A stretch of 64,000 nucleotides of DNA from Taeniopygia guttata (Eukaryota > Chordata > Aves > Passeriformes > Estrildidae), in assembly GCF_048771995.1 (NCBI RefSeq), contig NC_133028.1:71411001-71475000 (forward strand). The letters are read 5' to 3'. The stretch's first letter is position 1. Every line of letters begins with the position of its first letter. Made by a program: the position numbers and the translations under genes. A model generated the notes under the pieces. It did not search any database. It was not told the origin of the DNA and saw nothing but the letters and a program-made list of their open reading frames with translations. This document shows positions 50,865-63,775 of the stretch, piece by piece.

Positions 50865-51573
50865 TTTTTGATATTTTTCAGGAGTTTCAAATTTGATGTA
50901 ACCTGTGAAACTTTTTAAATTAAAGTATGATTTGGACTTCACTGCAAACTACATAATAATGATGATATTAGCTGGAACACAGCACAGAAACTTAATATGT
51001 CTGTGTTTCTTACAAGTGTTTAGAGAAACTCAGTGTCACTATGCTGTCATCCAAACTATTCCCAGTTTTGAGTTTTGATCCTTGAACAAATGCTTATATG
51101 CACTGAGGTCAAGTCAACAGCTTTATGATTTACTCCCTTTCATGGCAGTAAAACTGTATTTATAAACTCCACAGTACAGCTGGCTTCTAACTTATCATTC
51201 TTCAGGTACATAAACACAGTGCTTTAACCTAGGAAAAATATTGTTTTGCCTCAAGGAAAAGTCCTGTACCCAGTCCCTGAAGAAGTTCCTTTGCTTCTGC
51301 CTCTGTGATTAAATAGTAAATAGAGAGACTTTGTTGCTTTGGAATTTCTCCTGTGTTTGTTTGTTCACTCCTGGATTTTTTTTGTCTGAAATAAGATTGT
51401 GGGGCTGATGGAGGGGACAAACACTGAAAAATCTGAAAAATTTATCTACTAATACCAATGAGATCTAAGATGCTTAGGCTTGGCAAGGATCTCTATCCTA
51501 GAAAGAATACAGTCACAAAAATACAGTCACAAAATCTTTGATGTACAAAAATATTTCTTTTTATTTTAGTTAC

Positions 51574-51575
<2 letters not shown>
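50865..51575. other. AT-rich noncoding stretch
   Basis: Contains an exact 14-bp tandem duplication (ATACAGTCACAAAA, twice, 51507-51534). No gene recognised. Confidence 0.6.

Positions 51576-51616
<41 letters not shown>
51576..51616. repeat. Compound (ATAC)n(AT)n(AC)n repeat
   Basis: A few CATA units pass into about 13 AT units and end in ACACACA. Confidence 0.95.
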
Positions 51617-51617
<1 letters not shown>

Positions 51618-54600
51618 GCACTATTCCACTCATAGTAAGGGAAAAATTAATATTTCTCTTAGTTTGTAAGGGTTTTTTTGGTGAGACATAATTCATTTTG
51701 CAGACAATTTCAAGCTCAAAAAGACAATCTATACCTCACATTTCTGAAGGTGCTTCTTTTGTGGGAATAATCCTCCATGAATCATTGACTCGGACAGTAA
51801 CTGTGAGTTGTCATCCTCTTGGATGTTGAACATTAATTAATGCATGGTTGGGCTGGCTAATTAGGGTCTTTGTCTTCCACATTTTCCACAACACTAAGCT
51901 GTGGCCAGAATCAGTTGGCTTGTTTTGATTTGGGATTTTTGGGATTATTTGTTGTTTTGACTGATTTTTTATTAGGTTTTTTTATTTTTTATTTATTTCC
52001 CTTTTTTTTCTGTTCCAAATTTGCAAATATGCATAGATTGACTTTTCTAGGGGTAGAAGATTGAACAGTGTTAAGAGAAAGAGAGAAACTTTGCCACATG
52101 TCAGCCTTGATTTCATTGGAGAAAATGTTGATGTGAATCCAGAATGTAAGTATATTCTATAGAAATCATGTGTTATATGAGTATATATTGATTTTTTTGT
52201 TTCTTTCTTCCCAGTTCAAGGCAAAGCTTCTGACAGATAGGCAAACCCCTTGCTCTAAGTATTAGATTATTTTAAGCTACCAACAGTGATGAATTTAAAA
52301 ACTGGTTTACTAGCAGCACTTCCAAAGTTATTACAAAGAGATGACCCAAGGTTTCTGAGACTTTGAATTTTATGTCTCTGCATCTTACAGGAATTACACT
52401 CCCTTCTTTTTCCTGCTCATTCATCACCAGCCAGACCTGCTTTACTTACAGCGCCTGTAATTTGGTCACGTTGAAGGGCTAGAGAAACACAATTGTCCAA
52501 AAACTGAAGTAAAATATTTCTGGTATAAATAGCTTGAAGCTCCTTTGCCCCTCTTCTCGCTATTACTGCTTGGCCTAAGATGTTCTGCAGGCTTTCTATT
52601 TTTGTTGGATTTTACCAGGACAGAATATTCTGCTGGAAAGCCTCTATTTTGTATACTTTGTCTCTTTTCTGAGGTTACAGGTTACAATTTTCAGTCCAAA
52701 TCTCTGAAAGGAAAAACCACAATATGGCTTAAAATTGGAGGACTATCTTCTACAGGAACCTAATGGAAAAGCATTCATTTTGCTGAAAAGGCCAAGGCTT
52801 TATGCTAGGCTTGTGCCAGATTTTCAGATATTCTTTTCTATATGTTTGTTCATATTGTCCTTCCAAGGTCTTCAAGCAATTAGTTTTTATTTGCATGCAT
52901 CATTTCACTTCTTTGCTCCCAGGATACAGTCCTTGCTTTCTGGCTGCCCTATGCATTTTTTCCTCTCAGAATTCCATTTGGGCTTTTCACTCATTTTGTT
53001 CAGGCTTCTATTTGAATTCCATATCCTTAGGGCTTTTCTTTTTTTTTTAATTTTTTTTTTCTTCCCTATTTTCTCCCCTCCTCCTCATTTCTATGTTTTT
53101 AGTTACTGACAGGTTATGCTGCTTATCTGAACAATGACACCACTATCTTATGTGTCCTTCCCTCAATGAACACTGCTTTTTTTATATTGCCCTTTATATT
53201 AATTATTCATTGACTGTTTTGAGTATTATATCATATATTTTGAGTATTTGAGCTAGTTCTTCATTCTCAAAAATTTTATATAAAGGAAGAAGCAGCAAAA
53301 GACACTATCGGCTTTCAAATACTGGTTGGTTTTTAATTTTTTCCAGAGTGATTGTGGCATTTTGTAATTAGACATTAAGTTCTTCAGCAATTGATATGAC
53401 TGAGGAATCATGTTCTATTCAGAGGCAAACTTCAGAAAATGATAATAGGAAAGCCCTAAAACATATTGAAGGACTTGTTTCTAAAAATGAGTTGGTTCCA
53501 TTAAATATCTCTTTTGTTAGCATTTATGTCGTCTTTCACATGAATGTACTTCATTGATTCAAAATATTTTCTACAAATAGGAATCTAAATCAAATTATAT
53601 TCCATACATTTATTGTGTAGTTTCAACTATTTTAATAAAATATTTAAATTATTTTATATAGTACTCTGTCTTTATATTTAAGCAAATTTTTATACACTTA
53701 ATACAATTGTATTTATTGAATTGTATTATATTTGACAATAAATATTGTAAAAATAATGTGGGAAAAATTCGTGATTAGGTCAGTTTTCCCCTGTTTTGAT
53801 GTAATTCTTTATATGTGAGTAGTTATTCCCTTTAGATGTTCATGCATAAAAATAATTGCAATATGAAATTTCTGGCTTGCATTTTTCCACTTAGGGGATT
53901 TGCTGTAGGATATATTTGGCCTCAGGTGAGCAGCTCTCTGCTCTCTTTGGGGTTGCCCTGTCCTTATCACTGCACACATATGTTAATGTTTGCAGAATTA
54001 GAAGGAATTTTTACATTGTAAACTTTTAAACTCATTCCTGTCTTACTCAAAATTTCTGAGGACCGTGCTACAAAAAGAAATGAAGGAAAAAAAGATGATA
54101 AAGTACTTATAAGAACTTAAAGATTTTTATAATTGTTCCCAGTAGTGAATAAATTTATTGGTACTATATTAGTGACAATTAGTACAATCTGTGAGCTTTG
54201 TATTGCTGAGGAAGTAAGGGAATACAGAAAATACAGAATATAGAGAGTGGGGTTCTTTTTCTCCATATATACTCCATTCTTTAAGCATTCAGTTATTTAA
54301 TTTCAAGGTTTTATTTAACTTCAGAAGGTTCACGTCCTTTGACCTATACAGTCCTCTCAACACCAGCTGGAACTAAGAAATGTATTTGCAGGACAAATAG
54401 GCATGAAAAGAACAAAGAATTGGATGCAAGGTGAGAACAGGACATTCTGGTGCTATACTTGGACTGTAAAATATCTTTTGAAAGTTGAAACCTGATGTTC
54501 AAATACAGCAACATTTTTAATGGTGAAGCTTCCTGATACCTGAATTTATTTTTTTTCATTCCTTGGAAAACTAACTGATGACATTAAGCGCTACTTGAAG

Positions 54601-57600
54601 TATTTTTGGGTTGAAGAACAATGCAATATATTAATTAGAATATACTCTTGCAATTATTCTTCTGAGGATCAATTTAATGAATATCAGGACCTAGACTATT
54701 GATCTCATCTTTGTGCTGTGCTTGTTCCTCTTTTCCCATCAATACTATACACAAGTAATTACATTTTTCCTGTTGATGTTGCTCATGAACTGTAGCACTA
54801 GAGAGGATAGAGGGATCAATGTCATTAAATTTACAATTGAGAAAATAAGAGTTATTGGTGTAAATTAAATGTTCATTACCTGGCCCAATTATGTTTGTGG
54901 CAAAATCTCTATTTTTCTCATTTGAACTTCTGCAATTATCGAAAACAGAAGCATTCAGATGTGAAGTCATGCACAAGTTAAAAGTGACATTAAAAAACCC
55001 CAAACACAGACAAATTAGTCTTAGAGATGGTATATGAAGGGGACAATACTTCCTTCCATTGTATTGACAACTATTGAATTGATACTCAATTTTGACTATT
55101 GGCAGCAGTCTGTTAAAAAGAAACAACAACAAAAAACCAAAAAACCCACACTTTATTATAAAAATAAGAAATATTCTTTAATTTTACATTAGGATTGTTT
55201 TCTAAGAGAGATTATTGCTGAGGCTTATGGCAATTTCTCATTAATTTCATTTATTTTAAGTTGTTTATTTTCCAGCTCTTTAAATATTTTATGTGCCAAT
55301 ATATAGTCAGTTTCTGATTTTTGAGTTTTAAAGGGACTGATGATAGTTATTTACATCAAGTCTTTGAACTGCAGTGTGTTTACTGGCATTCAGAGTATTT
55401 ATACTGCATTACACTGTGTGTGCATCTGTTGGTTAAAATGGGCTTAAATTGGGGTTCTGAGGAAGTGTCTGCCCAGACAATAAAACACTGGTTTTCCTTT
55501 ACTTATTCATTGATTGGTAAATTAATCTGCATTCATTTTCGAAGAAAGTTAGGAATAACCTCTTTTGTTTTGCATAGTAAATTCACCAAAAAAACCCCCC
55601 ATGCTGACCATCACTTTTTATTATTTCGTTGTCTGCTAAGGTGCCAGGTAAACTTAACAAAATTATCCTGGTGTCACAGTGTATGTGGTCAGCAACTTTA
55701 GAAAATTCATCTTCATATGCATAAGGGCAATATTACCTGTAACTTAACAAATAAGATAAATTGGAGCTAAATAGATAAAAGTTTAAAAGAATGTATAAAC
55801 CTCTTAAAATAACTAGACACAGTAGTATGAGGTAAAGTTTCATCAGGATAATTCAGTTTGTCCTTTGATGGTTATATTCATGGGTAGAGCTAAAAAGCTT
55901 TTAGCTTTTATATTACATTAAATTGCTAAATGCCCCCAGACATGCTAAGCCAGAAAACACTGAAGATTTGTAAATGCTGTGCATTTATCTCATCCCAGAT
56001 CACAATTTTTGTCTTTATTCTTCTCTCCTACATTTTCCTTAGGCAAAAAAATTGCTTGAATTCTGACAGAAGTTAAAAATAAAATGGAGCATATTAACAT
56101 GTTAATGTATATTACAGAAAGGCTTTTTCAGTAAAGTGCTGATAACAGATGTGTTTTTAGAGACTAGTCTGCTGAGTTGAAGTACAGCAGCAGCCTTTGT
56201 GTTTGGCAGCTTGGAAACCATAGGAATTACAAGTGGTATGTAGGTGTTCCTCTGCATATCCCTTAGTGCATCAGTTCAAATGTCTCTTTAGTGTATTTTT
56301 GTCTCTTTAGTGTATTTGTAAAATGGCACATTTTATTCCAATATCTACATTTTTTTAATATTACCAAAAAGAGAAAAATCAATGCACTACATTAATGCCT
56401 CTGCAATTATTTCAGATGTCTGTTGTGCTTTAAAAATATTTTTATGTGAGAAATTTTAGCACAATAATTAAAAAGGATTTTAGAAGCTGTGAAAGGTTAG
56501 ACACCACATATTCCTCCTTTTGTCAGTGAATCCTACATAGTTTCACCTCTGTGGCTTAATCTCTCCCCACGCCTCACACAAATACATACCAAATAATTAC
56601 ATATCAAATAATGTAAATCACAGTTACCCATTTAGAATATTAAATACAATATCACATTATTTTATCCATTATTCCAAACATTTAGGATAGAGTGAAGCAG
56701 GAATAAAACGTTTCTTAGCCAACATGTTTCAGTCCTGGTGTTCACCTGCACTAATCTTATGGGACAGCTAATGAAAGGCTGCTTCAGATTTACTGGTTTT
56801 GTGGATATGAGACAAATTGCTTGATGGCCTCTCCTATTTTGGTCCTTACTTAACCTCTATCCTTCCCTGGAGATGTCTTCCATCTGTATTTTGAGAGTTA
56901 GTGTTTTGTCATCTTTTATCATAAGCTCAGGGAACAAAGATTGAGATTCTGATAGCTTCTCTTCCTCCTTTCTTCCCACCTTCTGCTAGGTGAATTTCTT
57001 TGATGATACTGTTACATCTGTAAAGAAAAATTTTCAGAAATACTTTTGAATCTGTTACATTTTTTTTGTCAATCCATCAGGAAAAAAAAAAATCTGTGAA
57101 ATAGACATATTTTTATAAATTCAGATTTGATCTTTTCTATGTTTTCTTGCTTATTTAAAGTTCTTTGAATTATATGCAGAAGACTTGAGTTTTCCTGGGC
57201 TTATTTTGAGGCTTTGTTTTGTTTTTAAATAATACACTACACATCAAAAAATTAAAAACATACAAAATAAAAGCTTTTCCAACCTTATATTTTTTAATGG
57301 TATTGGAACTAGGAATTCTTCAAAACCATAAGAAAAAAAAATATTTTTCCTTAATAAAAAAACCTAAATGGAACTGGTTGAATATGCTGATAATTTTCAT
57401 GGCTAATTAAGCAGGTGTTTTTCCTATCAACAAAAATGAGAATATCTGGTAGAGAATTTTTGAAACAGAAAAATGGTTATCCTGTAAGAGTAGGTTGCCA
57501 ACCCCCTGAGATTATTGCTCTGTACTGGTAAAGAAGAAATAAAAAAAAAAAGGAAATGGGTATTCAAGTACTGATGGTAACCCCATGCTGCTCTCATAAT

Positions 57601-60600
57601 TATAATGAACACTGTTTGACAAATAATCAAAAAAAGAGGGTTTTGAAATACCCAGGTGGAAAGCTCTCAGGCCATTGAACATATTCCAGTACAGGGTAAG
57701 GTCATAAGTCAAACTCCAGAATTCAGCTTCACTTCATGCAGACCAATGAACACTTACTATTGTTGTTTGACCATTAATTCATAATGTGATTTTTACAGAC
57801 ATATCAAACCTGCTCTTTAAGTACTTCGATTAAATTGTGATGGAAATAAATGATCTGAATAAAATTAGTAGATTTGAGGACTGCTGGATCATGCTGTATG
57901 ATGGGTTTTACATAATTCAATCCTTAATGTGTATCCAATATGCTTAAATCGTATTTCTAATTTTTCTTTAAATAGTTTGCATTACTAATTTGCTTCTAAG
58001 AGATTTCTGCCAATCAAGTTAAATACTCTCTGCAAACTGCTTACATTCCTGTCAAAGTGTACTTGTTATACTAAACACCCACATTCTGTTCTAGTTCCAT
58101 TTTAGTTACTTTATTATTATTTTTTTAATCTTTCCTCCCACAGAGTGTTAGCGACTTCGTATTGATGGGCATCCAGGAAGCTGAACACAATATTTATTTT
58201 TGAAATATATTCATTGAATCAGTGCAGATCTAGATGGTACCTAAAAAGGCAAACTCCAGGTTTTGAAAGCTGTGTGTGGGTGCACCAGCAGTTGTGCCAG
58301 CTCTGCAGCAAGGAACAGTTCACATCAAAACCAACAGCAGTGCTAAGTTCCTCTTGAATTCCACTTTGCAAATATTCCCTTCCAATGTTTTGCTTTCCAG
58401 GTATCAAAAACTGCCCAGTAAACAGCTGAGTGTGAACAATTCATAAGCTCACAAGAGAATAAATGGCCTTTGGACAGTGCACTTTTATTGGAGATGTAGT
58501 GTGAGGAATATTCTTTTTTTCTTAGCAGATATACGTCCTTATTAGTATGTATATTATGTTAGGGTATGGTAATTCATTATCCCGTGTAAACACTATATTG
58601 GGATAATAAGAACATTGTGAATACTTAAAAAACACTCTTTACATCTCATTCACGGAAACATTAAGAGATTTGAGCTTTGACAAGCAGAATTTCCCTCCTG
58701 GGAACAACAGTTTTGAAAGAAAGACAGCTCAGCTAGTTTGTCCACTACAGTAATTTAAGGCTAACATAATATATTAATTCAAAATTGTAGCACTAAGAGA
58801 ATTTATAATTTTCAGGCAGGTCTTCATTCTGTTCAGAGTTCACAATGTGCATTCAGAATGCAAAATGTGCAAAGGAAGGCAGGATTTGGCTTTTTTGGCA
58901 AAGAGAAGAGAAGGTGTTGACCCACTATTCATTTCTTATTTTAATTCTCCCTAGTCAAGCAAAATTCCCTTTTGAAATTCATCACTTGACTTCCATTGAA
59001 CTTTTAATAAAAGAACTTCTATATTTGTTCACAATGAAGAATTCTTCTTTTTTCTTTCCTCACACTTTCTAAAAGGAGCTTTATGTGTATTATATCACAA
59101 TATTACATATGTGTTATCAGTTGTGTTTACTGCAATTCCTCAACAGCAGCTTTCACCATATAATTTTCTATCCATCCTTTCAGCTGATAAAGAAGCTTTT
59201 AGTAACTTATAAATGTGTTTTCTGTGGCAATTTTAGAAAATTTCAGGTGCCAACTTGCATTCCCAGACTCATCCTCAGTAACAGTTTCCCTGATTCTGCA
59301 TATCTTAAATATCAGTGGTAGGAGTTAGAATGTAATGTAAATTAGAAGTTATTTTGTCCTCTGTCTTTTAGACTTTGCTTCCAGTGACCTAAAGATGAGT
59401 TACAATGCAGTAAATGGGAACAGAACTTTACCACAGAAGATCCAAATTCTTTCCTGGCTGTTTGATCTGATGTGCTTTTGCTTTTGAGGAATATAACCAC
59501 TGGTATATGTGGTTTTGAATCATAATGCATATAACTTAGAGTGCAATTCAAATCAAATTCAGTAGTTATTTCCATAGTCTGGTGTCTATCTTGTTTGTAT
59601 CTTTGGATGTATTTAGGCAGTTGTAGATTTTCTCAAGCATAAATGTAACATGAGGTTTACCAGGCCCAAGAAATCTTACAGAAGGAAATTATTTTTGTTT
59701 GTGAACAATAAAATCCCACATATGCAACACTTTTAGTCTAACTGCATGTGAAAGGGCATGGTCTTAGATCTTTGTGCCTATTAGCTTCTAAAATTTTCCA
59801 TTTACTGGAAAAGTAGTTTTGAAACCTGAAGTGAATAACTTCAATCAAACTCCTCACTGTATTCTCAGAGAAGTATACTGAAATTTCCACAGAAGGAATA
59901 TGACTACTGGTTATTTAACTTTTGAATTTACTTTTTGTATCCCAGTTACAACAGTTGGACAAAATTTCTTAGCAAAACATTGAATCGTTTTTTGTACCTT
60001 TAGGCACAGCAGAATCATTAGTCAGTTTGTTTAACAGAACACGCTAGTAGTGACAATGTTATGTGTTCCACATGCTTTGCTGCAAAAATTAAAAGGTTTG
60101 AGGATATCTAAGCTATTATAGAAATTGAGAGGTTTAGTAAAAGAATTCAAGCTTTTTTATTGGAGCATTTTATTTAAAAAATCTGGGTTTTTCAAGGTTC
60201 TAACTTTAGAGTTTCTAAAGAAACAGAGAAGGATACTTGCTTAAACAGCAATGAACCACATTTTGCATTTAAAGACTTCAACTAGAATCTTTGTGCACAC
60301 ATTTAATTGATAATTATTATTATTAATATTAATCCCTAACATAAAGAAATTATTAATTTAGATTATTTGCTCAAGGGATGCATTTCTTTTTTAATAGGAT
60401 AGGAGATATTAGTAAGTTAATATCTTCCCACTGTGGTAGAAAGTGAGTGAAAATTAATGAAGATAATAGGCTTTACTTAGATAATTTCATTATTGTCATA
60501 GCTTTACCTGCCCTTTTTATGACTTTTTGTCTGTAGTGAAATTATTAACTTATCTCTGCCAGAATTACGTTATAAAACAGCTAAAAGGGATCAAATTACA

Positions 60601-61134
60601 CAAATTAGGTATTTTTGCACCTTGTTGCTTTCATTTATTGTTTATGGATATTGAGGGTTTGTTGGGATTTCTTTGTTTGGATTTTTTTATGTGGCGTCGC
60701 TGATGCTGGCAGAAGTATGGGAGGGATATTTTTATTTTTAAGTGCAGGCTGGATGCCTACATTCCAATGGAAGTTTCTAGTTGTGGACTCTGCTAATTCC
60801 TCATTTTTCAATGGACCATGTGACTGTAGAGAGAAGTGAAGATCCCAAAACAGGAATTGAAACTTTTTCCTTTCATAGATGATTGACTCCTCAGGGACAC
60901 ACCTCTGAAGGATACCAAATTTATCTTTCTTCACTAGGACAGGGGAGTAAATATGGTGACATCTCCCTAAATATTTGTGCACAGGAATACTGAGGGACTC
61001 TACCAAAAAATACTAGTAGGTGGTGGCAGTTTCAAATTATGATCTTAAGAGAATTCATAGTTCTTAGTGTTACTTTTAAATACCTGAGGCTTTCATAAAA
61101 TGTCATCTTTGGACAAGATTAAGCAAAAGGAGGA
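51617..61134. other. AT-rich noncoding stretch, no gene seen
   Basis: Nearly 10 kb with no CR1 or LTR end that I recognise. Small structures: a 19-nt palindrome with 8-bp arms (AGCTAAAA / TTTTAGCT) at 55889-55907, and an exact 17-bp repeat (GTCTCTTTAGTGTATTT) at 56282-56298 and 56301-56317. Frames of 152 codons (54674-55132, minus), 126 codons (55321-55701, plus) and 123 codons (60635-61006, minus) match nothing that I know and carry no domain that I can see. Confidence 0.5.
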
Positions 61135-62117
61135 AAAACCTCTGAATTGGTCCACCCATGAAAGTCACTCACTCGTCCTCACCTGCCACAGCTGGGCAGA
61201 GGAGAAAAAAATAAAGTGAAGGGTTCATGAGTTTAGAAAAGGACTGAGAGAAAACACTCTGAGGGCAAAACTGGCTCGTCTTAGAGATACGAAGAGATTT
61301 TTACTTACAGCATCAGAAGAGGGTAATGAGAAGTGAAAAAAGCCCTTAAAAACATGTTTTCTTCTCCCACCCCCTCCTTCCTTCCCACCAATAACACAGG
61401 GACACAGAGTGTGGTGGTTTTGATCAGTTCATCACCTGAAGTTTTCTTCTGCTGCTCCAGGAGAGGAGTCCACGGGCTGGGGTTTGATCTCTGCATCCCC
61501 CTGCATCCCCACGGGCTGGGGGTGGATCTCTGCATCCCCCTGGATCCCCACGGGCTGGGGGTGGATCTCTGCACCCATGGATCCCCACGGGCTGGGGTTT
61601 GATCTCTGCATCCCCTGGATCCCCATGGGCTGGGGGTGGATCTCTGCATCCCCTGGATCCCCATGGGCTGGGGTTTGATCTCTGCATCCCCATGGATCCC
61701 CATGGGCTGGGGATGGATCTCTGCATCCCCTGGATCCCCACGGGCTGGGGTGGATCTCTGCATCCCCTGGATCCCCATGGGCTGCAGAGGAATCTCGGCT
61801 CTGGTGCCTGGAGAACCTCCACCCCTTCCTTCTCTCCTGACCTTGGTGTCTCCATGTGGTTTTCCTCACTTGTTCTCAGCTCCTCGTCTTCCCTGATTAG
61901 GAAAAAAAAAACTTTGTTTTGATTTTCTTCTTAAAAATATCATCACAGAGGCGTTACCAGCCTCTCTCCTTGGGCCAGTTTTGGCCAGCAGCAGGTCCAT
62001 CTTCAGAGCCTCAGGATCTGCTACAAGCTTCTTGCAGCTTCTCACTGAAGCCACCTCGGAACACCCCCCCTCTCCTGCTACCAAAAACCAGGCTGGGCAA
62101 AACAAACACAATTTCCC
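61135..62117 (-). mobile_element. Second solo LTR of the 8-10 kb family, minus strand
   Basis: Read on minus from about 62117 it follows the outer LTR at 7966-9884 block by block: a 'TTTGTTTTGCCCAGCCTGG' start, 'GAGAAGCTGCAAGAAGCTTG', 'GATGGACCTGCTGCTGGCC', 'AACGCCTCTGTGATGATATT', the CCAGCCCGTGG region, 'GGTGATGAACTGATC', 'TTCTCATTACCC', then 'TCTCCTCTGCCCAGCTG'. It is diverged from the other copy and has no internal retroviral region. Its distinctive part is a tandem array at 61471-61786. The 3' edge near 61135 is approximate. The many overlapping frames inside it (86-157 codons, both strands) come from the array and are not genes. Confidence 0.78.
61471..61786 (-). repeat. Minisatellite inside the LTR, about 8 units of 37-39 bp
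   Basis: On minus the unit is roughly GGGGATGCAGAGATC, then CACCCCCAGCCCGTGG, then GGATCCAG. On plus each unit is marked by ACGGGCTGGGG or ATGGGCTGGGG and by TCTCTGCATCCCC. Two sub-types alternate: one reads GTGGATCTC, the other TTTGATCTC. Unit lengths are close to 38, which is not a multiple of three, so each frame reads the repeat in changing phase and all stay open. BamHI-type GGATCC occurs in most units. A single related unit is present in the 8 kb copy near 8290-8330. Confidence 0.93.
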
Positions 62118-63115
62118 ACCATTGAATAGATAATTGGATCATTTAGACAAAAAAAAAAAAAATTAAAAATGAATATGGAAAGTGTTTTTATGGAAAATTC
62201 ATTGTAGGAATGGAATAAGCTCTTTGAGAAGAAAATTTTCTGCTAACTCTCTGGGGCAGGCTGTTAAACCTTTCTTGCTTTTGCTGTTGTATTAGTTCAA
62301 TAAAAACCAGTAATATCAACACATCTACCACATTTTTCTGTGTGACATAAAATGCTCCCTTAACACTTGAATCAAGTAGCATCGCTGCTGCTGGTAGTAG
62401 CCAGGCCTGCCAGAAAGCCCATGTTTTTCTATTTAGCTGCCTAGGCATATTTGCTTTTCCTTCAGCTCTTCTTTTCTCTGTGACATGCCAGCAGTTCTTC
62501 GTTCCATCATATCCTTATGCTTCCTTTCAGTATTCATTTTTTTCTGGTGCCAAATTTTTTGCCAAATGTTCTGTTGCTTCTGTGGATGTGTTTGCAGCAG
62601 GCTCCCTCTGAGTGTCTGTGTTTCATATTTGAGCAGCTCATCAGCAGGCATATCAATTCTCTTGCTGGGAATTTGTTTTCTTCCTCAAAGAGATCTTTGC
62701 AGCTTGATGTTGACAGCTTTTGTCTTCCCCTGAGGCATTTTTATTTAGGGTCTCTGGGTAGTCTGTCATCTGCTTTTGTAGAAATAAAAAGGCAAACAAC
62801 TATGCTAATTACGTCAAATGTGGCTCACATGTAAAAATTGCCACTAGTGGCAAAAACCTTGATTTGACCCTTTTTTCTGGACATAGTCATTCAGGCTGTG
62901 TATGCTTCTTTAGACCTTGAAAGTATCTGTGTTTCTTTCAAAAAAAAAAAGTAAATGGTTAAAATTGTAATATATACTATCTTTTGAACACTTTATAAAT
63001 CTCACAACATCTGTTGCTTTGAAATACTCCTTTCACCGGGCTGAAAATGGAAATATTTCCGCTTATATTCCCTTTTCTTCTTCACCACCTACCAGATAAG
63101 TGACAAAGACAGGCA
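62118..63115. other. Noncoding stretch; one unusual charged minus-strand frame
   Basis: The minus frame at 62433-62651 encodes 72 residues rich in Gln, Lys, Glu, Arg and Met, with a coiled-coil-like feel. Upstream in the same frame, after one in-frame TGA, comes MPQGKTKAVNIKLQRSL. This could be a decayed coding fragment but I cannot name a parent, and no intron or poly(A) evidence is decisive. A-runs are at 62149-62161 and 62941-62951. Confidence 0.35.
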
Positions 63116-63139
63116 GGGGAGGGAGGGAGGGAGCAGGGG
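63116..63139 (+). other. G-quadruplex motif
   Basis: The plus strand carries GGGG-A-GGG-A-GGG-A-GGG-AGCA-GGGG: five G-runs of three or four with single-base loops, which exceeds the usual four-run consensus. It starts a patch of higher G+C (to about 63480) in an otherwise AT-rich window. Confidence 0.9.
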
Positions 63140-63775
63140 AGGATCCTGAGAGCCCTGGATCAGGCTCTGTTCCCAGATCAGCAGCGAAGGCTCCGTGGCA
63201 GAGCACGGGTGGGACTGGGGGAAGAGCAAGCAGTTTGACATCCTGGTGACATTGGAGGAGGTGTGATGTGGCAGGTGGCAATGTAGCAGTCTTGCAGAGA
63301 CCAGTCAGGAGTAATGGGCTGGAAAATCCAAGGTCACCGGTGCAGTATCATCCTGGTGCTTGCTATTGGTGCTGCATAAAGCATGGGCTCAGATTATTTA
63401 AAGCACAATTGGAGAATTGGAGCAGGGGAAGGAAAAGGTGGAGGGGAGGAGGTGATGCAGCACGGTGTTCTTTTTTGCAGAGACGCTGGGGTTTTTTTGA
63501 CATTTATTTTGTTTTTATTTTAAAGGCAGATGCTCGTTTAGTCTTTCATTTGACAGCTGGGCACTGTTATGCATGGCAACTGTCACCTTTTCCTGAAGTC
63601 CTGCAGGCTTTGGTGCCAGGTAATGTGGAATCCAGCCCAGCTTCTGTTCAACTATTTAGAGCAGTTTTAAAATTTTTTCTTCCCCTCCCAAATGCCCTTT
63701 TTTTTTCAAGTGAGACTGAAAAGGATAACCAAGTATTAGGAGCACAAAGTACTGCCCAGTGAGTTTGTGAGGAAT
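63140..63775. other. Locally GC-richer stretch, no gene recognised
   Basis: A 164-codon plus frame (63268-63762) starts here. It runs through T-rich sequence and up to the CR1 fragment. It has no domain that I can see. A second G-rich patch lies at 63422-63460, and a CTTTTTTGCAG/AGA acceptor-like site lies at about 63470-63483. Confidence 0.4.

Noticed and set aside
51576..51616. CRISPR-like regular repeat
   Set aside because: It is a dinucleotide microsatellite with no spacers. No CRISPR array is present anywhere in the window.
54674..55132. 152-codon minus frame
   Set aside because: No recognised domain, unremarkable composition and no splice or promoter context; kept only as an unclassified open frame.
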